A stretch of DNA of 51,877 bases from Bacillota bacterium (GTDB taxonomy: Bacteria; Bacillota; Sulfobacillia; Sulfobacillales; JAIMBI01), in the NCBI GenBank assembly GCA_021846565.1, contig JAJZWS010000004.1, positions 1-51,877 of the forward strand, read 5' to 3'. Below, piece by piece: positions 25,360 to 33,827 of this stretch. The notes under the pieces are model-generated. The model was not told where the DNA came from. It searched no databases and worked only from the letters and a program-made list of their open reading frames with translations. How positions within the stretch are numbered: position 1 is the stretch's first letter; every line of letters begins with the position of its first letter. Position numbers and translations under genes: made by a program.

Positions 25360-25746
25360 GTGAGGATTGGTGAATTGGCCCGACGCACGGGCGTCAGTTC
25401 GCGCGCCCTCAGGTATTACGATCAACGCGAACTGCTAAACCCCCACCGGCAGCCCAACGAATACCGCGATTATGACGAGTCATCAGTTGAACGTGTAAAA
25501 CAAATTAAAGCACTTCTTAGCCTTGGATTTTCGATTACAACCATCCGTACTCTGTTGCCGTGCACCACGACCTCTCCCGGTAGCCTGCGCCGTTGTCCTC
25601 GAACGCAGTCCGCGCTTTCCGATCAGAGGAGGGAACTCGACCGCCAAGTCGCCGCTCTATATCATATCCGTACACTTATAGACGACGCTTTACACATCTT
25701 GATGGACGATCCTGTGGGTGGTGCAGACGGGGAACCGTTGCGTTGA
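25360..25746 (+). CDS. MerR-family transcriptional regulator
   Basis: 128 residues. The start RIGELARRTGVSSRALRYYDQRELL is the MerR winged helix, followed by the second helix pair YDESSVERVKQIKALLSLGFSI and a dimerisation coiled coil (QRRELDRQVAALYHIRTLID). There is one Cys at 'LLPC' and one at 'RRCPR', too few to assign a metal. GTG 25360 lies 5 bases after GGGAGAGG. The gene is markedly AT-richer than its neighbours (for example around 25495-25560), suggesting a different origin. It probably controls the divergent quinone oxidoreductase. Confidence 0.88.
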   Translation: MRIGELARRTGVSSRALRYYDQRELLNPHRQPNEYRDYDESSVERVKQIKALLSLGFSITTIRTLLPCTTTSPGSLRRCPRTQSALSDQRRELDRQVAALYHIRTLIDDALHILMDDPVGGADGEPLR

Positions 25747-25854
25747 GGGGTTGCGCCGCACCTGCCGCATGGATGGCGGCGACGTGGCGGCGACGTGGGG
25801 GACGACACGCCCCGCTCAAGACATTTTTCGCCCGTGCCCTTAAGGAGGACAACG

Positions 25855-27423
25855 ATGCTAAAGAGCTTCGTGACCGGACGATGGGTGGAACCCCAAGGGG
25901 ACGGGGTGTCCATCGAGGACGCCGTGACCGGGGCAGAAATTGCCCGTGCGTCCTCGGCCGGCATTGACGTGGCCGCTGCCTTGGCTTACGGTCGGCGCCA
26001 CGGCGGCCGGGCGCTCAGGGCGCTCACCTTTCATGAACGGGCCGGCCTGCTGAAGGCCCTCGGGTTGTTCCTCAAGGATCACCGCGCCGAACTGTACGAG
26101 CTCTCGACGCACGCGGGCGCCACCCTCGCCGACGCGCGCATCGATGTGGACGGGGGCATCGGGGTTCTGCTGAGCTATGCCAGCCGTGCCGTGCGCGAAC
26201 TGCCCGACGACACGGTGATTTTGGACGGACCCCTCGAACCGTTGGGGCGTACGGGACAGTTTGTGGCCCAGCACGTGCTCACCAGCCGTCCCGGCATCGT
26301 GGTGCAGATCAATGCCTTTAACTTTCCCGTGTGGGGCCCGCTGGAAAAATTGGCCCCCACGCTGTTGGCCGGCTTGCCGACTCTCATCAAGCCGGCCACG
26401 CCCACCGCGTACGTGACGGTGCGGCTGGTGGAACTGGTCCTGAAGGCCGGAGTGCTACCCGAAGGCGCCCTACAGCTGGTGTGCGGACGTGGGGAGGGCA
26501 TCCTGGATCACTTGGGTGGCCAGGACGCGGTTGCGTTCACCGGCTCCGCCACCACCGCCCGCCAGCTGGCCGCCCAACCCTCGGTGTTGAACCGTGGGGT
26601 GCGGTTTCAGGCGGAGACCGATTCCCTGAACTGCTCGATCCTCGGCCCCGACGCGACCCCGGGCACCCCCGAATTTGACCTCTTCATCGCCCAACTGGTT
26701 GGGGAAATGACGGCCAAGGCGGGGCAGAAGTGCACCGCCATTCGACGCGCGCTCGTACCCGCGCACCACGTCGGGGCCGTGGTCGACGCCACACGGGCCC
26801 GCCTGGCGGCGGTCGTCGTAGGCCATCCCGCCGATCCCGCCGTGACCATGGGCCCGCTCGTGAGCCGGGCCCATCGGGAGGGCGTGCGCAGGGCGGTGAC
26901 GGCTCTCCGCACGGCGGGCCGCCTCGTGGCCGGCGACCCCGCTAACGTTGCCGTGCTCGGCGCCGACCCAGAGCACGGCGCGTTTCTCGCCCCGCAGCTG
27001 CTGGTCGTGGACGACCCCACCCGGCCCGAGCCGCACGAGATTGAGGCGTTCGGACCGGTGAGCACCGTTCTCGGCTACAGCGACCCTGAGGACGCCATCC
27101 TGCTGGCGACCCGCGGGCGCGGGAGCCTGGCAGGGTCGGTGGTGACCGCTGACGCGACCTTCGCCCGCAAGGTGGTGCGCGGCCTCGCACCTTGGCACGG
27201 GCGCATCCTGGTCCTCGACCGCGACGCGGCTGGTGAATCCACCGGGCACGGTTCCCCGCTGCCCATGCTGGTGCATGGCGGCCCCGGACGGGCCGGGGGC
27301 GGTGAGGAGCTGGGCGGCATGCGGAGCGTCCGGCACCATCTGCAGCGCACTGCCGTCCAAGCGAGTCCCCGCCTGCTGGCGGCCGTGACCGACCCGCCCG
27401 CTACCTCCGACGCGCCGGCGTAG
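25855..27423 (+). CDS. PaaZ-like aldehyde dehydrogenase, no hydratase domain
   Basis: 522 residues. It begins MLKSFVTGRWVEPQGDGV, has NAFNFPVWGPLEKLAPTLLAG, VAFTGSA, catalytic Glu254 (FQAETDSLN) and nucleophile Cys293 (AGQKCTAIRR). These details match the N-terminal dehydrogenase half of PaaZ, which oxidises the open-ring semialdehyde in phenylacetate degradation, rather than generic ALDHs. The C-terminal MaoC-type hydratase of PaaZ is missing and no other paa genes are in the window. ATG 25855 follows AAGGAGG by 6 bases. Its end overlaps the convergent sigma-like gene by 23 bases. Its native substrate is therefore open. Confidence 0.85.
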   Translation: MLKSFVTGRWVEPQGDGVSIEDAVTGAEIARASSAGIDVAAALAYGRRHGGRALRALTFHERAGLLKALGLFLKDHRAELYELSTHAGATLADARIDVDGGIGVLLSYASRAVRELPDDTVILDGPLEPLGRTGQFVAQHVLTSRPGIVVQINAFNFPVWGPLEKLAPTLLAGLPTLIKPATPTAYVTVRLVELVLKAGVLPEGALQLVCGRGEGILDHLGGQDAVAFTGSATTARQLAAQPSVLNRGVRFQAETDSLNCSILGPDATPGTPEFDLFIAQLVGEMTAKAGQKCTAIRRALVPAHHVGAVVDATRARLAAVVVGHPADPAVTMGPLVSRAHREGVRRAVTALRTAGRLVAGDPANVAVLGADPEHGAFLAPQLLVVDDPTRPEPHEIEAFGPVSTVLGYSDPEDAILLATRGRGSLAGSVVTADATFARKVVRGLAPWHGRILVLDRDAAGESTGHGSPLPMLVHGGPGRAGGGEELGGMRSVRHHLQRTAVQASPRLLAAVTDPPATSDAPA

Positions 27424-28033
27424 GCAGGGCCTCGACCGTGTGTCGAAGCCGTGCTCGGGCGCGCTGCCGCCGCTTCTTGACGGCGGCCGACGCGCGGGGG
27501 GCGGCCGGGTCCCGCCGTGAGGCGAGCCAGTCGGCCAGGACCACCCGATCTTGGGGTCGCAGTGCGTGCCACGCGGCGGTCCAATCGATGCGGGTTTCCA
27601 CGTCCGCGAAATGCCCGTCGTCGTCGGCCGCGTCGCGCGCTTCCGCCCACGCGTGACGATAACGGCGCCGCACCTCCGCCACATAGGCCGCCCGCACCCG
27701 CCGGTGCACATGGTTCTGCACGTAATGGGCCAGGTCGGTCCGATGCTGGGTGGGCCGGTACCCCTGGCGCGCCTCCCAAAGCGCGAGCCACGCCTCGCCC
27801 GCGAGGTCGTCCCGGTCGCCCCCGCGCCGCGCGTAGCGCGCCACCTCCGCCTCCACCAGCCGCCGGTACTCGAGGAGAAACCGCTCGGCGTCCGCGTCCG
27901 CCGCCCCGGTGCCGGGCGGCACGGCATCGGCAGCCCCTCCAAGCAGCACACGTGGCCGCCAGACCGGTGCGTCACGACGCATCATGCTCAGGGCGGACGC
28001 ACCCGCGGTGGCCCAGCTCCCCATGCTCCCCAT
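27401..28033 (-). CDS. Small sigma-70-like protein (regions 2 and 4)
   Basis: 210 residues. Residues about 50-130 resemble sigma region 2 (FLLEYRRLVEAEVARYARRGGDRDDLAGEAWLALWEA, then YVQNHVHRRVRAAY). About 145-205 resemble region 4 (WHALRPQDRVVLADWL and KKRRQRARARLRHTVEAL, a plausible helix-turn-helix). There is no region 3, as in ECF-type factors. ATG 28033 follows AAGGGGG with 7-base spacing; a GTG at 28072 is possible. It lies about 50 bases after clpP on the same strand, so probably in one transcript. Recognition is by pattern only and no anti-sigma factor is visible. Confidence 0.6.
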   Translation of the reverse strand: MGSMGSWATAGASALSMMRRDAPVWRPRVLLGGAADAVPPGTGAADADAERFLLEYRRLVEAEVARYARRGGDRDDLAGEAWLALWEARQGYRPTQHRTDLAHYVQNHVHRRVRAAYVAEVRRRYRHAWAEARDAADDDGHFADVETRIDWTAAWHALRPQDRVVLADWLASRRDPAAPRASAAVKKRRQRARARLRHTVEALPTPARRR

Positions 28034-28084
28034 GATCGGTCCCCCTTCAGCACTTCGGGCCATCAGCGTCACTCGGGCGACGAA

Positions 28085-28771
28085 TCAGGAGTCACCGTCC
28101 GACCGGTCCAGGGACGATGGCGGTTCGTTCGGGTTGAACGAAGAACTTCGCGATGCGTCGGCCGGTTCCTGCGCCGAGTCCGCGTCCCGGTCCCGCATGA
28201 CGTGGTCCACCAGCCCGAAGACCTGGGCCTCCTCGGGGCCAAACCACCGGTCGTGCTCCATCTCAGCCAGCACTTCCGGGACGGTCCGACCACAGTGACG
28301 GGCTAAAAGTCCCGCCAGTTGGCTCCGCTGGGCGGCAAGCTCCTGGACGTGAATGGCCAGGTCGGTCGCGTTGCCGCCCAGCTGATTGGGGACCCACGGC
28401 TGATGCACCATGATCCGGCTGTTGGCAAGCGCGGTGCGGCGGCCCGGTGCGCCGGCTGCCAACAGCACGGACCCCATGCTGGCTGCGAGCCCGATGCCCA
28501 CGGTGGCCACCACAGGCCGGATGTACTGCATGGTGTCGTAAATGGCCATCCCGCCCGTGGTCGATCCCCCCGGCGAGTTGATGTACACGCTGATGTCCCG
28601 GTCCGGGTCCTCGCTTTCGAGAAACAGCAGCTGCGCCACCACCAGGCCCGCCAGGTTATCGTCGATGCCCCCGGTCACAAACACGATCCGGTCCCGCAGG
28701 AGCCGTGAATAGATATCAAATGAGCGCTCCCCCCGACTGCTTTGCTCCACCACCATCGGTACCAGCGCCAT
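28085..28771 (-). CDS. clpP: ClpP serine protease subunit with acidic C-terminal tail
   Basis: 228 residues from ATG 28771 (GGGAGG upstream). The catalytic triad is Ser98 (GLAASMGS), His123 (MVHQP) and Asp174. The N-terminal [22 protein letters not shown] is the axial-gate segment. The family usually ends near residue 195-200; here about 35 extra residues rich in Asp, Ser, Asn and Pro follow VDHVM. With a Clp ATPase it would form the degradation chamber; none is adjacent. The divergent M61 peptidase gene lies about 155 bases away. It may be a paralogue to a main ClpP elsewhere. Confidence 0.93.
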   Translation of the reverse strand: MALVPMVVEQSSRGERSFDIYSRLLRDRIVFVTGGIDDNLAGLVVAQLLFLESEDPDRDISVYINSPGGSTTGGMAIYDTMQYIRPVVATVGIGLAASMGSVLLAAGAPGRRTALANSRIMVHQPWVPNQLGGNATDLAIHVQELAAQRSQLAGLLARHCGRTVPEVLAEMEHDRWFGPEEAQVFGLVDHVMRDRDADSAQEPADASRSSSFNPNEPPSSLDRSDGDS

Positions 28772-28928
28772 CGCCACCGCCTCCCTCTCGCTCGCGCCCG
28801 CCCACTTGATTAATGTCTCGGCAAAGCGCGGCCGGGGACATCCCGGCGAAAATTCAGCGCGCATCGGGGTCATGCTACGATGGCCAGGGTGCCCTTAGGC
28901 ATCCCAAGTTGTCGACACGAGGTGAGAC

Positions 28929-30767
28929 ATGGCCAACGAACACGCCCCCGCCGCGCCCCGCATCACGTACACGGTGGATTGCCTCGATCCGGGCCGGCAC
29001 GTGTACCAGGTGACGCTGGACCTGGCGAACCTTGAGCCTGGGCCGCACCGACTGGACATGGCGGTGTGGACGCCGGGATCTTATGAGGTGGCCGACTATT
29101 CCCGCCACGTGTTTGGCGTGGCCGCGTTTGACGCGCACGCCGAGGCGCTCGCCATTAAGAAGACGGCCAAGAACACCTGGACATTTGACACGCCCATGAG
29201 TGGCGCGTCGGTCCGGTACTCGGTGTACGCCTTCGAGCTGGGCACCAGCAGCAGCCACCTGGACGACACCCATGCCTATTGGAATGGCGCGAACTTGTTT
29301 TTCTGCCTGGACCAGCGGCAGGACCTGCCGGTCGACATTCACGTCCGAGCGCCGGCCGGGTGGTATGCTTCCACCGGACTTCCGGGCGACCCAGCCGACC
29401 CCCTGCATTTTCGTGCGCCCAACTTTGACGTCCTGCTGGACTCCCCCGTAGAGGTCGGCACCCACCGGCGCTACACGTTCACGGTGGACCAGAAGCTGCA
29501 CACGGTCGCCATCTGGGGCACCGGCAACCAGGATGATGAAAAGCTGGTGACCGACACCCGCACCATCGTGGAAACCCAGGCGGCCATGTTTGGCGGCCTG
29601 CCGTACCCGAACTACACATTTATCTTTCACCTGGCCGCCCGGGGCACCGGGGGCTTGGAGCATCTCAATTCCACCACCTGCGGATTTGACCGCAATGGTT
29701 TTAAGCCCTGGAAGCGCTATCGACGGTCGCTTTACCTGATTGCCCACGAGTTTTTCCACCTGTGGAACGTCAAGCGCATCCACCCAGACATGCTGGGACC
29801 GTTTGACTACTCGCAGGAGGTGTACACGCACCTGTTGTGGGCCATGGAGGGCTTTACCGATTACTTCGCGCTGCTGTCCCTGCGCCGGTCCGGGCTCTAC
29901 ACCGTCAAGGACTATCTTGAAGAGGTGGCCAACGATTTAAAGGCCTACGAGCGCCAACCCGGCCGCCACGTGATGTCGCTGGCACGGTCGTCGTTCGACA
30001 CCTGGCTCGGCGAATACGGGTGGGACGCCGACAAGCCCAATCGCCGCATCTCGTACTACCTCAAAGGATCGCTGGTCGGCTTGGCGCTGGATTTGGAGAT
30101 TCGCCGCCGCACGAAGGGCACGCGGTCGTTGGACGACGTGTTGCGCCTCCTGTTTGAGCGCTATGGCCGTCATGGCCAAGGCTTTGCCGAGCCGGTGTAT
30201 CAAGAGACGGCTGAGGAAGTTGCCGGCGGTTCCCTGGCGGAGTTTTTTGGCCGCTATATCGAAGGCGTGGACGAGCTTACGCTGGACGAGTGGCTGACCG
30301 ACGCGGGGCTCACGGTCCACCGAGTGACCAAAAACGAAGACTTGCACCAACAAGATCCTGAGGACAAACCCTCGAAGGCGGAGGAGCCGCCCGTGTCCGA
30401 CCCGCCGATGGCGTGGCTCGGCATTGAGACCCGGGCACAGGAAAACCGCCTCTTGGTACGGATCGCGTACGACCCCGGGCCGGCGGCGGGACAGCTGTAT
30501 CCTGACGACGAGCTGGTGGCGCTGGACGACGTGCGCCTTCCGGATGCGAACAGTCTGGATGAGCGGCTGCGCATCAACCATGCGCCGGGCGACGTCGTGG
30601 AGGTGGCACTGTTTCGCCGCGGCCAGCTGTTGCGCCGTTCCATCACCCTGGGCGACGCGCCCCCCAACGAATACCAAATCCGTCGCGTGAAGGACCCCAC
30701 CCCAGGCCAGCAGGCCATGTACGCCGGCTGGATGGGCGAGGACTGGCCAGCGCCCAAACCCGAATGA
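28929..30767 (+). CDS. M61 family metallopeptidase with PDZ domain
   Basis: 612 residues. The N-terminal beta-sandwich (about 10-170) with the WTPGSYEVADYSRHV motif, the zinc-binding HEFFHLWNVKRI (His273, Glu274, His277), a downstream Glu in MEGFTDYFALL, and a C-terminal PDZ domain (about 475-580, PPMAWLGIETRAQ onward) are the full M61 (glycyl aminopeptidase) plan. No signal peptide is seen, so it is probably cytoplasmic. ATG 28929 follows GAGGTGAGAC. M61 enzymes cleave N-terminal Gly or Ala or act with chaperones. Confidence 0.92.
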   Translation: MANEHAPAAPRITYTVDCLDPGRHVYQVTLDLANLEPGPHRLDMAVWTPGSYEVADYSRHVFGVAAFDAHAEALAIKKTAKNTWTFDTPMSGASVRYSVYAFELGTSSSHLDDTHAYWNGANLFFCLDQRQDLPVDIHVRAPAGWYASTGLPGDPADPLHFRAPNFDVLLDSPVEVGTHRRYTFTVDQKLHTVAIWGTGNQDDEKLVTDTRTIVETQAAMFGGLPYPNYTFIFHLAARGTGGLEHLNSTTCGFDRNGFKPWKRYRRSLYLIAHEFFHLWNVKRIHPDMLGPFDYSQEVYTHLLWAMEGFTDYFALLSLRRSGLYTVKDYLEEVANDLKAYERQPGRHVMSLARSSFDTWLGEYGWDADKPNRRISYYLKGSLVGLALDLEIRRRTKGTRSLDDVLRLLFERYGRHGQGFAEPVYQETAEEVAGGSLAEFFGRYIEGVDELTLDEWLTDAGLTVHRVTKNEDLHQQDPEDKPSKAEEPPVSDPPMAWLGIETRAQENRLLVRIAYDPGPAAGQLYPDDELVALDDVRLPDANSLDERLRINHAPGDVVEVALFRRGQLLRRSITLGDAPPNEYQIRRVKDPTPGQQAMYAGWMGEDWPAPKPE

Positions 30768-30894
30768 GGACCAGCGCGGCCATGGGCCGAGCCGGCCGGC
30801 GGCGGCAAGCCGTCGCACGAGTCGCCCAGGTTGGCTGAGGCGGCTTTACGCTGGGGTCAGGAGCTGGTGGAAGAAAGGAAAGGAGACCGTGGGC

Positions 30895-31632
30895 ATGTCA
30901 CAGCGACTGGACAACAAGGTGGCCCTGGTGACGGGAGCCAGCCGCGGGATCGGGCGAGCCATCGCGCGTGGGTACGCGGACGCGGGAGCCACCGTGCTGT
31001 CGGTCGCCCGGTCCGCTCGCGAGCTTGCCCAGACCGTCGCGGACATCAAGTCCTCGGGGGGGCGCGCAGCCGCCTATGTGTGCGACGTAACGGACCCCGA
31101 CCGCGTGAACAGGGTGTTTTCCCAGGTGGCGGCGGAGTATGGCGGGATCGACATCGCGATCGTGAATGCTGGGGTGGGGGACGAGCCGGTGGAGCTCGAG
31201 GCCAGCGATCCCGCGCGCTGGACCCAGGTGGTCACCACCAATCTTTTCGGAGCGTACTACTGCGCTCGGGCCGCGATTCCCCTCCTGAAAATGCGGGGCG
31301 GTGGGCGCATCGTGATGGTGGGGTCAGGATTGGGGCACCACGGCCACGCGACCCACTCGGCCTATTCGGTGTCGAAGGCGGGGCTCTGGATGCTGGTCCG
31401 TGTCTTGGCCGATGAAGTGGCGCAAGACCACATCAGCGTGAACGAACTGATTCCGGGCCCGGTTCACACCCACATGACCAGGCCGGCCACCGACCCGAGC
31501 AGTGTGTTTTCCATTGAGAGCGAGTGGTTAAAGCAACCCGAGGACGTGGTCCCCCTGGCCCTGTTCCTGGCCACTCACCCGGATCCCGGTCCCACGGGCC
31601 AGTCCTTCAGCCTCATGCGACGGACGCTGTAG
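30895..31632 (+). CDS. Short-chain dehydrogenase/reductase
   Basis: 245 residues. TGASRGIG (cofactor loop), NAG in IAIVNAGVG, catalytic Ser in MVGSGLGHHG and YSVSK (Tyr/Lys) are all present, making a functional classical SDR. Arg residues after the glycine motif (ASRGIGRAIARGYADAG) favour NADP(H). The exact substrate is unknown; the fold covers 3-oxoacyl-ACP reductase-like and general alcohol dehydrogenases. ATG 30895 is 9 bases from AAGGAG; GTG 30889 is too close. It could be cotranscribed with the M61 gene (about 130-base gap). Confidence 0.9.
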   Translation: MSQRLDNKVALVTGASRGIGRAIARGYADAGATVLSVARSARELAQTVADIKSSGGRAAAYVCDVTDPDRVNRVFSQVAAEYGGIDIAIVNAGVGDEPVELEASDPARWTQVVTTNLFGAYYCARAAIPLLKMRGGGRIVMVGSGLGHHGHATHSAYSVSKAGLWMLVRVLADEVAQDHISVNELIPGPVHTHMTRPATDPSSVFSIESEWLKQPEDVVPLALFLATHPDPGPTGQSFSLMRRTL

Positions 31633-31644
31633 CGGTCAGACCAG

Positions 31645-31667
31645 GGTGGCGGCGCGGCAACGCCACC
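31645..31667. terminator. Small hairpin between convergent SDR and MFS genes
   Basis: GGTGGCG and CGCCACC are separated by a 9-base GC-rich loop in the 107-base gap between two converging genes. It has no T-run. The position suits a shared terminator, but the evidence is weak. Confidence 0.3.
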
Positions 31668-31739
31668 GTGGCTGTCCCACGGCCTGCGGCCGACCGTGCG
31701 CGATGGCGCCTCGTGGCTGGCGTCACCTGGCATACGTTG

Positions 31740-32960
31740 CTAGACCGCCTGCGCCCGTTCGTGAGCCATGGCCCCTTCCAACACCCCCCGGCGCGCCACA
31801 AGCGCGGCCGTGCCCAGCACCAGCATCCCAGCCCCGACGAAGAACGGCACGTGCACGCCGAACGCTTGGTCCACCAGCCCCGAGGCCACCGGGGCGATGG
31901 CCGCGCCGGACCAGCGCAGAAAATTATAGGCACCGGAACTGATGGACCGCGAAAAGGGCGACACCGCCATGGCCATGGTGGTGAACAGGGCGTTGGCCAC
32001 CCCACAAAACAAACCCGACACCACGATGGCATCCAAAAGCCCCGATCCATGCACCAGGCCCGCCACCACAAACAGGATGGCCAGGCAGCCCAGATTGACC
32101 GCCAAGATGCTGGTGGCGGCCCAGCGCGCCAAAAGCCAGTTGACCAGCAGCACCGAACTTAAGGCCACGAGGATCCCCCAGAAGAAGTACGTCACCCCCA
32201 ACTGAATGGGTGTCAGATGCGCCAGCGTGAGCGGCGAGTAGGCCAGGATCGTGAAGAAGGCATAACTATATGAGAGGCCGATGAGCGCGTTGGTGAGGAC
32301 GGGCCGGTTCTTCATCGCCGCGAGAATGTCGCGCGCCGTCCGCGCCGCCTCGCGTCGCGGCGGCTCCTTCACATAGGCCCAGGTAGCCACAAAAGCTATG
32401 GCCATCAGGGTCGCGGTGCCGAAAAACGGATCGCGCCAGTAGTGCGAGCCCAGCCAGCCGCCGATCAGTGGCCCCGACGCGATGCCGAGCCCCAGCGCCG
32501 CCTCGTACAGCGTGATGGCCACGCCCATGCCGCCCAGCGACAGGCCCACGATGATCGAAAGCGCGGTCGAGGTGAACAGCGCGTTGCCAAACCCCCATCC
32601 GCCGCGCACCAACGCCAGCACCCCGATGTTGGGCGACAATCCCGAGGCGGTGGCAAACACCACCACTACCCCCAGCCCGGCCAACAGCGTGCGCTTGCCG
32701 CCGAGCCGGGTGGCCAACACCCCGGACACCAGCATCGCCACCGCCATGACGGCGATGTAGCTGGTGAACAGCCACTCCACCTGAGACGGCGTGGCCCCCA
32801 TCGCGCGGCCGATCAGCGGCAGAATGGGATCCACCACGCCGATGCCCATGAACGCCACGAACGTCGCAAACGCCGTGGCCCAGACGGCAGGAGGAAAGTG
32901 CGAGAAACGAAACGGAGTCGACCCATGTGCTTGATGGCGCGTTGACTCGTGCATAGCCAT
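31740..32960 (-). CDS. MFS transporter (multidrug-efflux type)
   Basis: 406 residues with about 12 hydrophobic helices. VWATAFATFVAFMGIGVVDPILPLIG is TM1, VLATRLGGKRTLLAGLG is the loop 2-3 motif A (GxLaDrxGrkxxL-like, here with the acidic residue replaced), and SGPLIGGWLG is the TM5 motif C (gxxxGPxxGG) typical of 12-14-TM drug antiporters. It is divergent from a TipA-type MerR regulator with a MerR-like promoter between them, so it may export the regulator's ligand. No good Shine-Dalgarno precedes ATG 32960. Confidence 0.88.
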   Translation of the reverse strand: MAMHESTRHQAHGSTPFRFSHFPPAVWATAFATFVAFMGIGVVDPILPLIGRAMGATPSQVEWLFTSYIAVMAVAMLVSGVLATRLGGKRTLLAGLGVVVVFATASGLSPNIGVLALVRGGWGFGNALFTSTALSIIVGLSLGGMGVAITLYEAALGLGIASGPLIGGWLGSHYWRDPFFGTATLMAIAFVATWAYVKEPPRREAARTARDILAAMKNRPVLTNALIGLSYSYAFFTILAYSPLTLAHLTPIQLGVTYFFWGILVALSSVLLVNWLLARWAATSILAVNLGCLAILFVVAGLVHGSGLLDAIVVSGLFCGVANALFTTMAMAVSPFSRSISSGAYNFLRWSGAAIAPVASGLVDQAFGVHVPFFVGAGMLVLGTAALVARRGVLEGAMAHERAQAV

Positions 32961-33016
32961 GCATCGACTGTACCAGAAGCGTCGCCGGGCTGCGGCGCGA
33001 ATTCGTCCGCCAGCCC

Positions 33017-33047
33017 TTGACCCTGCCGCTGCGTGAGGCCTTACCCT
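33017..33047 (+). promoter_or_regulatory. MerR-type promoter ahead of the TipA-like regulator gene
   Basis: -35 TTGACC (33017-33022) and -10 TACCCT (33042-33047) are separated by 19 bases, the overlong spacing of MerR-activated promoters. It would drive the merR gene 20 bases downstream, implying autoregulation. The spacer palindrome is weaker than at the other MerR promoter in this window. Confidence 0.6.
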
Positions 33048-33066
33048 GTTGGATGGAGGTGGCCCA

Positions 33067-33822
33067 GTGAGTGAGTTGGTAGGAATCGTCGCCCGCCGGC
33101 ACGGCGTGACCGTGCGTCTGTTGCACCACTACGAGGCCATTGGGCTCCTCATACCCGGTGATCGGGATGCGGCCGGATATCGGCGCTACTCGGCCGCTGA
33201 TGAGGAGCGGCTCCGTGCAATCCTGTACTACCGCGGCCTCGGGGTGGCGCTGCAGGACATCGGCGCCCTGCTGGACCATCCAGATAGGGAGGGGTGGACG
33301 CGCCAGCACGACGCGGCCCGCCGCCGCGTTGAGGAGGCCCAAGGGGCGCTGGACCAGTGGGACGAGGTCGCGAATCTGCGGAAGGTGGGCATCAGACTGG
33401 CGCCCCACGACCTCCCGCAGGCATTTGGGGGCGAAAAGCCCGGCCGCTGGACAGCCGAAGCCCGCGAGCGATTTGGCCAAACGGATGCATGGGACGAGGC
33501 GAAGCGCCGCACGTCCCGATACTCTCGCGAAGACTGGGCAACCATTCGCCAGGAACAACACAGTCTCGGCGATAAACTGGCCGCGCTGCAGCGCTCGCGC
33601 GTACCGGCCAACGACCCGCGGGCGCGGGAGCTGGCCGAAGCGCATCGCCGGCACATCGACCGCTGGTTCTATCCCTGCAGCCGCCCCATGCACCAGGGTC
33701 TCGCAAGCCTGTACGTCAGCGACCCCCGCTTTCAGGCGTATTTTGACCGACACGGCCCGGGCCTGGCGGCTTATTTGGCCGGGGCCATCGCCGCCACGGC
33801 GACCCAAACCTCAGGAGGTTGA
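33067..33822 (+). CDS. MerR-family regulator with TipAS-like effector domain
   Basis: 251 residues. The N-terminal MerR domain reads GIVARRHGVTVRLLHHYEAIGLL and RYSAADEERLRAILYYRGLGVAL. After a coiled-coil linker (about 80-105) a helical domain of about 120 residues follows; HRRHIDRWFYPCSRPMHQGLASLYVSDPRFQAYFD is characteristic of the TipAS antibiotic-recognition (albicidin/thiopeptide-binding) domain. GTG 33067 lies 6 bases after GGAGGT. It probably activates itself and perhaps the divergent MFS exporter or the following VOC gene when bound to a drug-like ligand. Confidence 0.88.
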   Translation: MSELVGIVARRHGVTVRLLHHYEAIGLLIPGDRDAAGYRRYSAADEERLRAILYYRGLGVALQDIGALLDHPDREGWTRQHDAARRRVEEAQGALDQWDEVANLRKVGIRLAPHDLPQAFGGEKPGRWTAEARERFGQTDAWDEAKRRTSRYSREDWATIRQEQHSLGDKLAALQRSRVPANDPRARELAEAHRRHIDRWFYPCSRPMHQGLASLYVSDPRFQAYFDRHGPGLAAYLAGAIAATATQTSGG

Positions 33823-33827
33823 ATCCC

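Noticed and set aside
26470-27975. A 501-codon open frame antisense to the aldehyde dehydrogenase and running into the sigma-like gene
   Set aside because: Arg/Gly/His-rich composition with no motif, covered by well-supported genes; a GC-driven shadow frame.
32266-33807. A 513-codon minus-strand frame opposite the TipA-like regulator
   Set aside because: Its sequence is the antisense of the MerR/TipAS gene joined to an alternate frame of the MFS gene; neither part has motifs.
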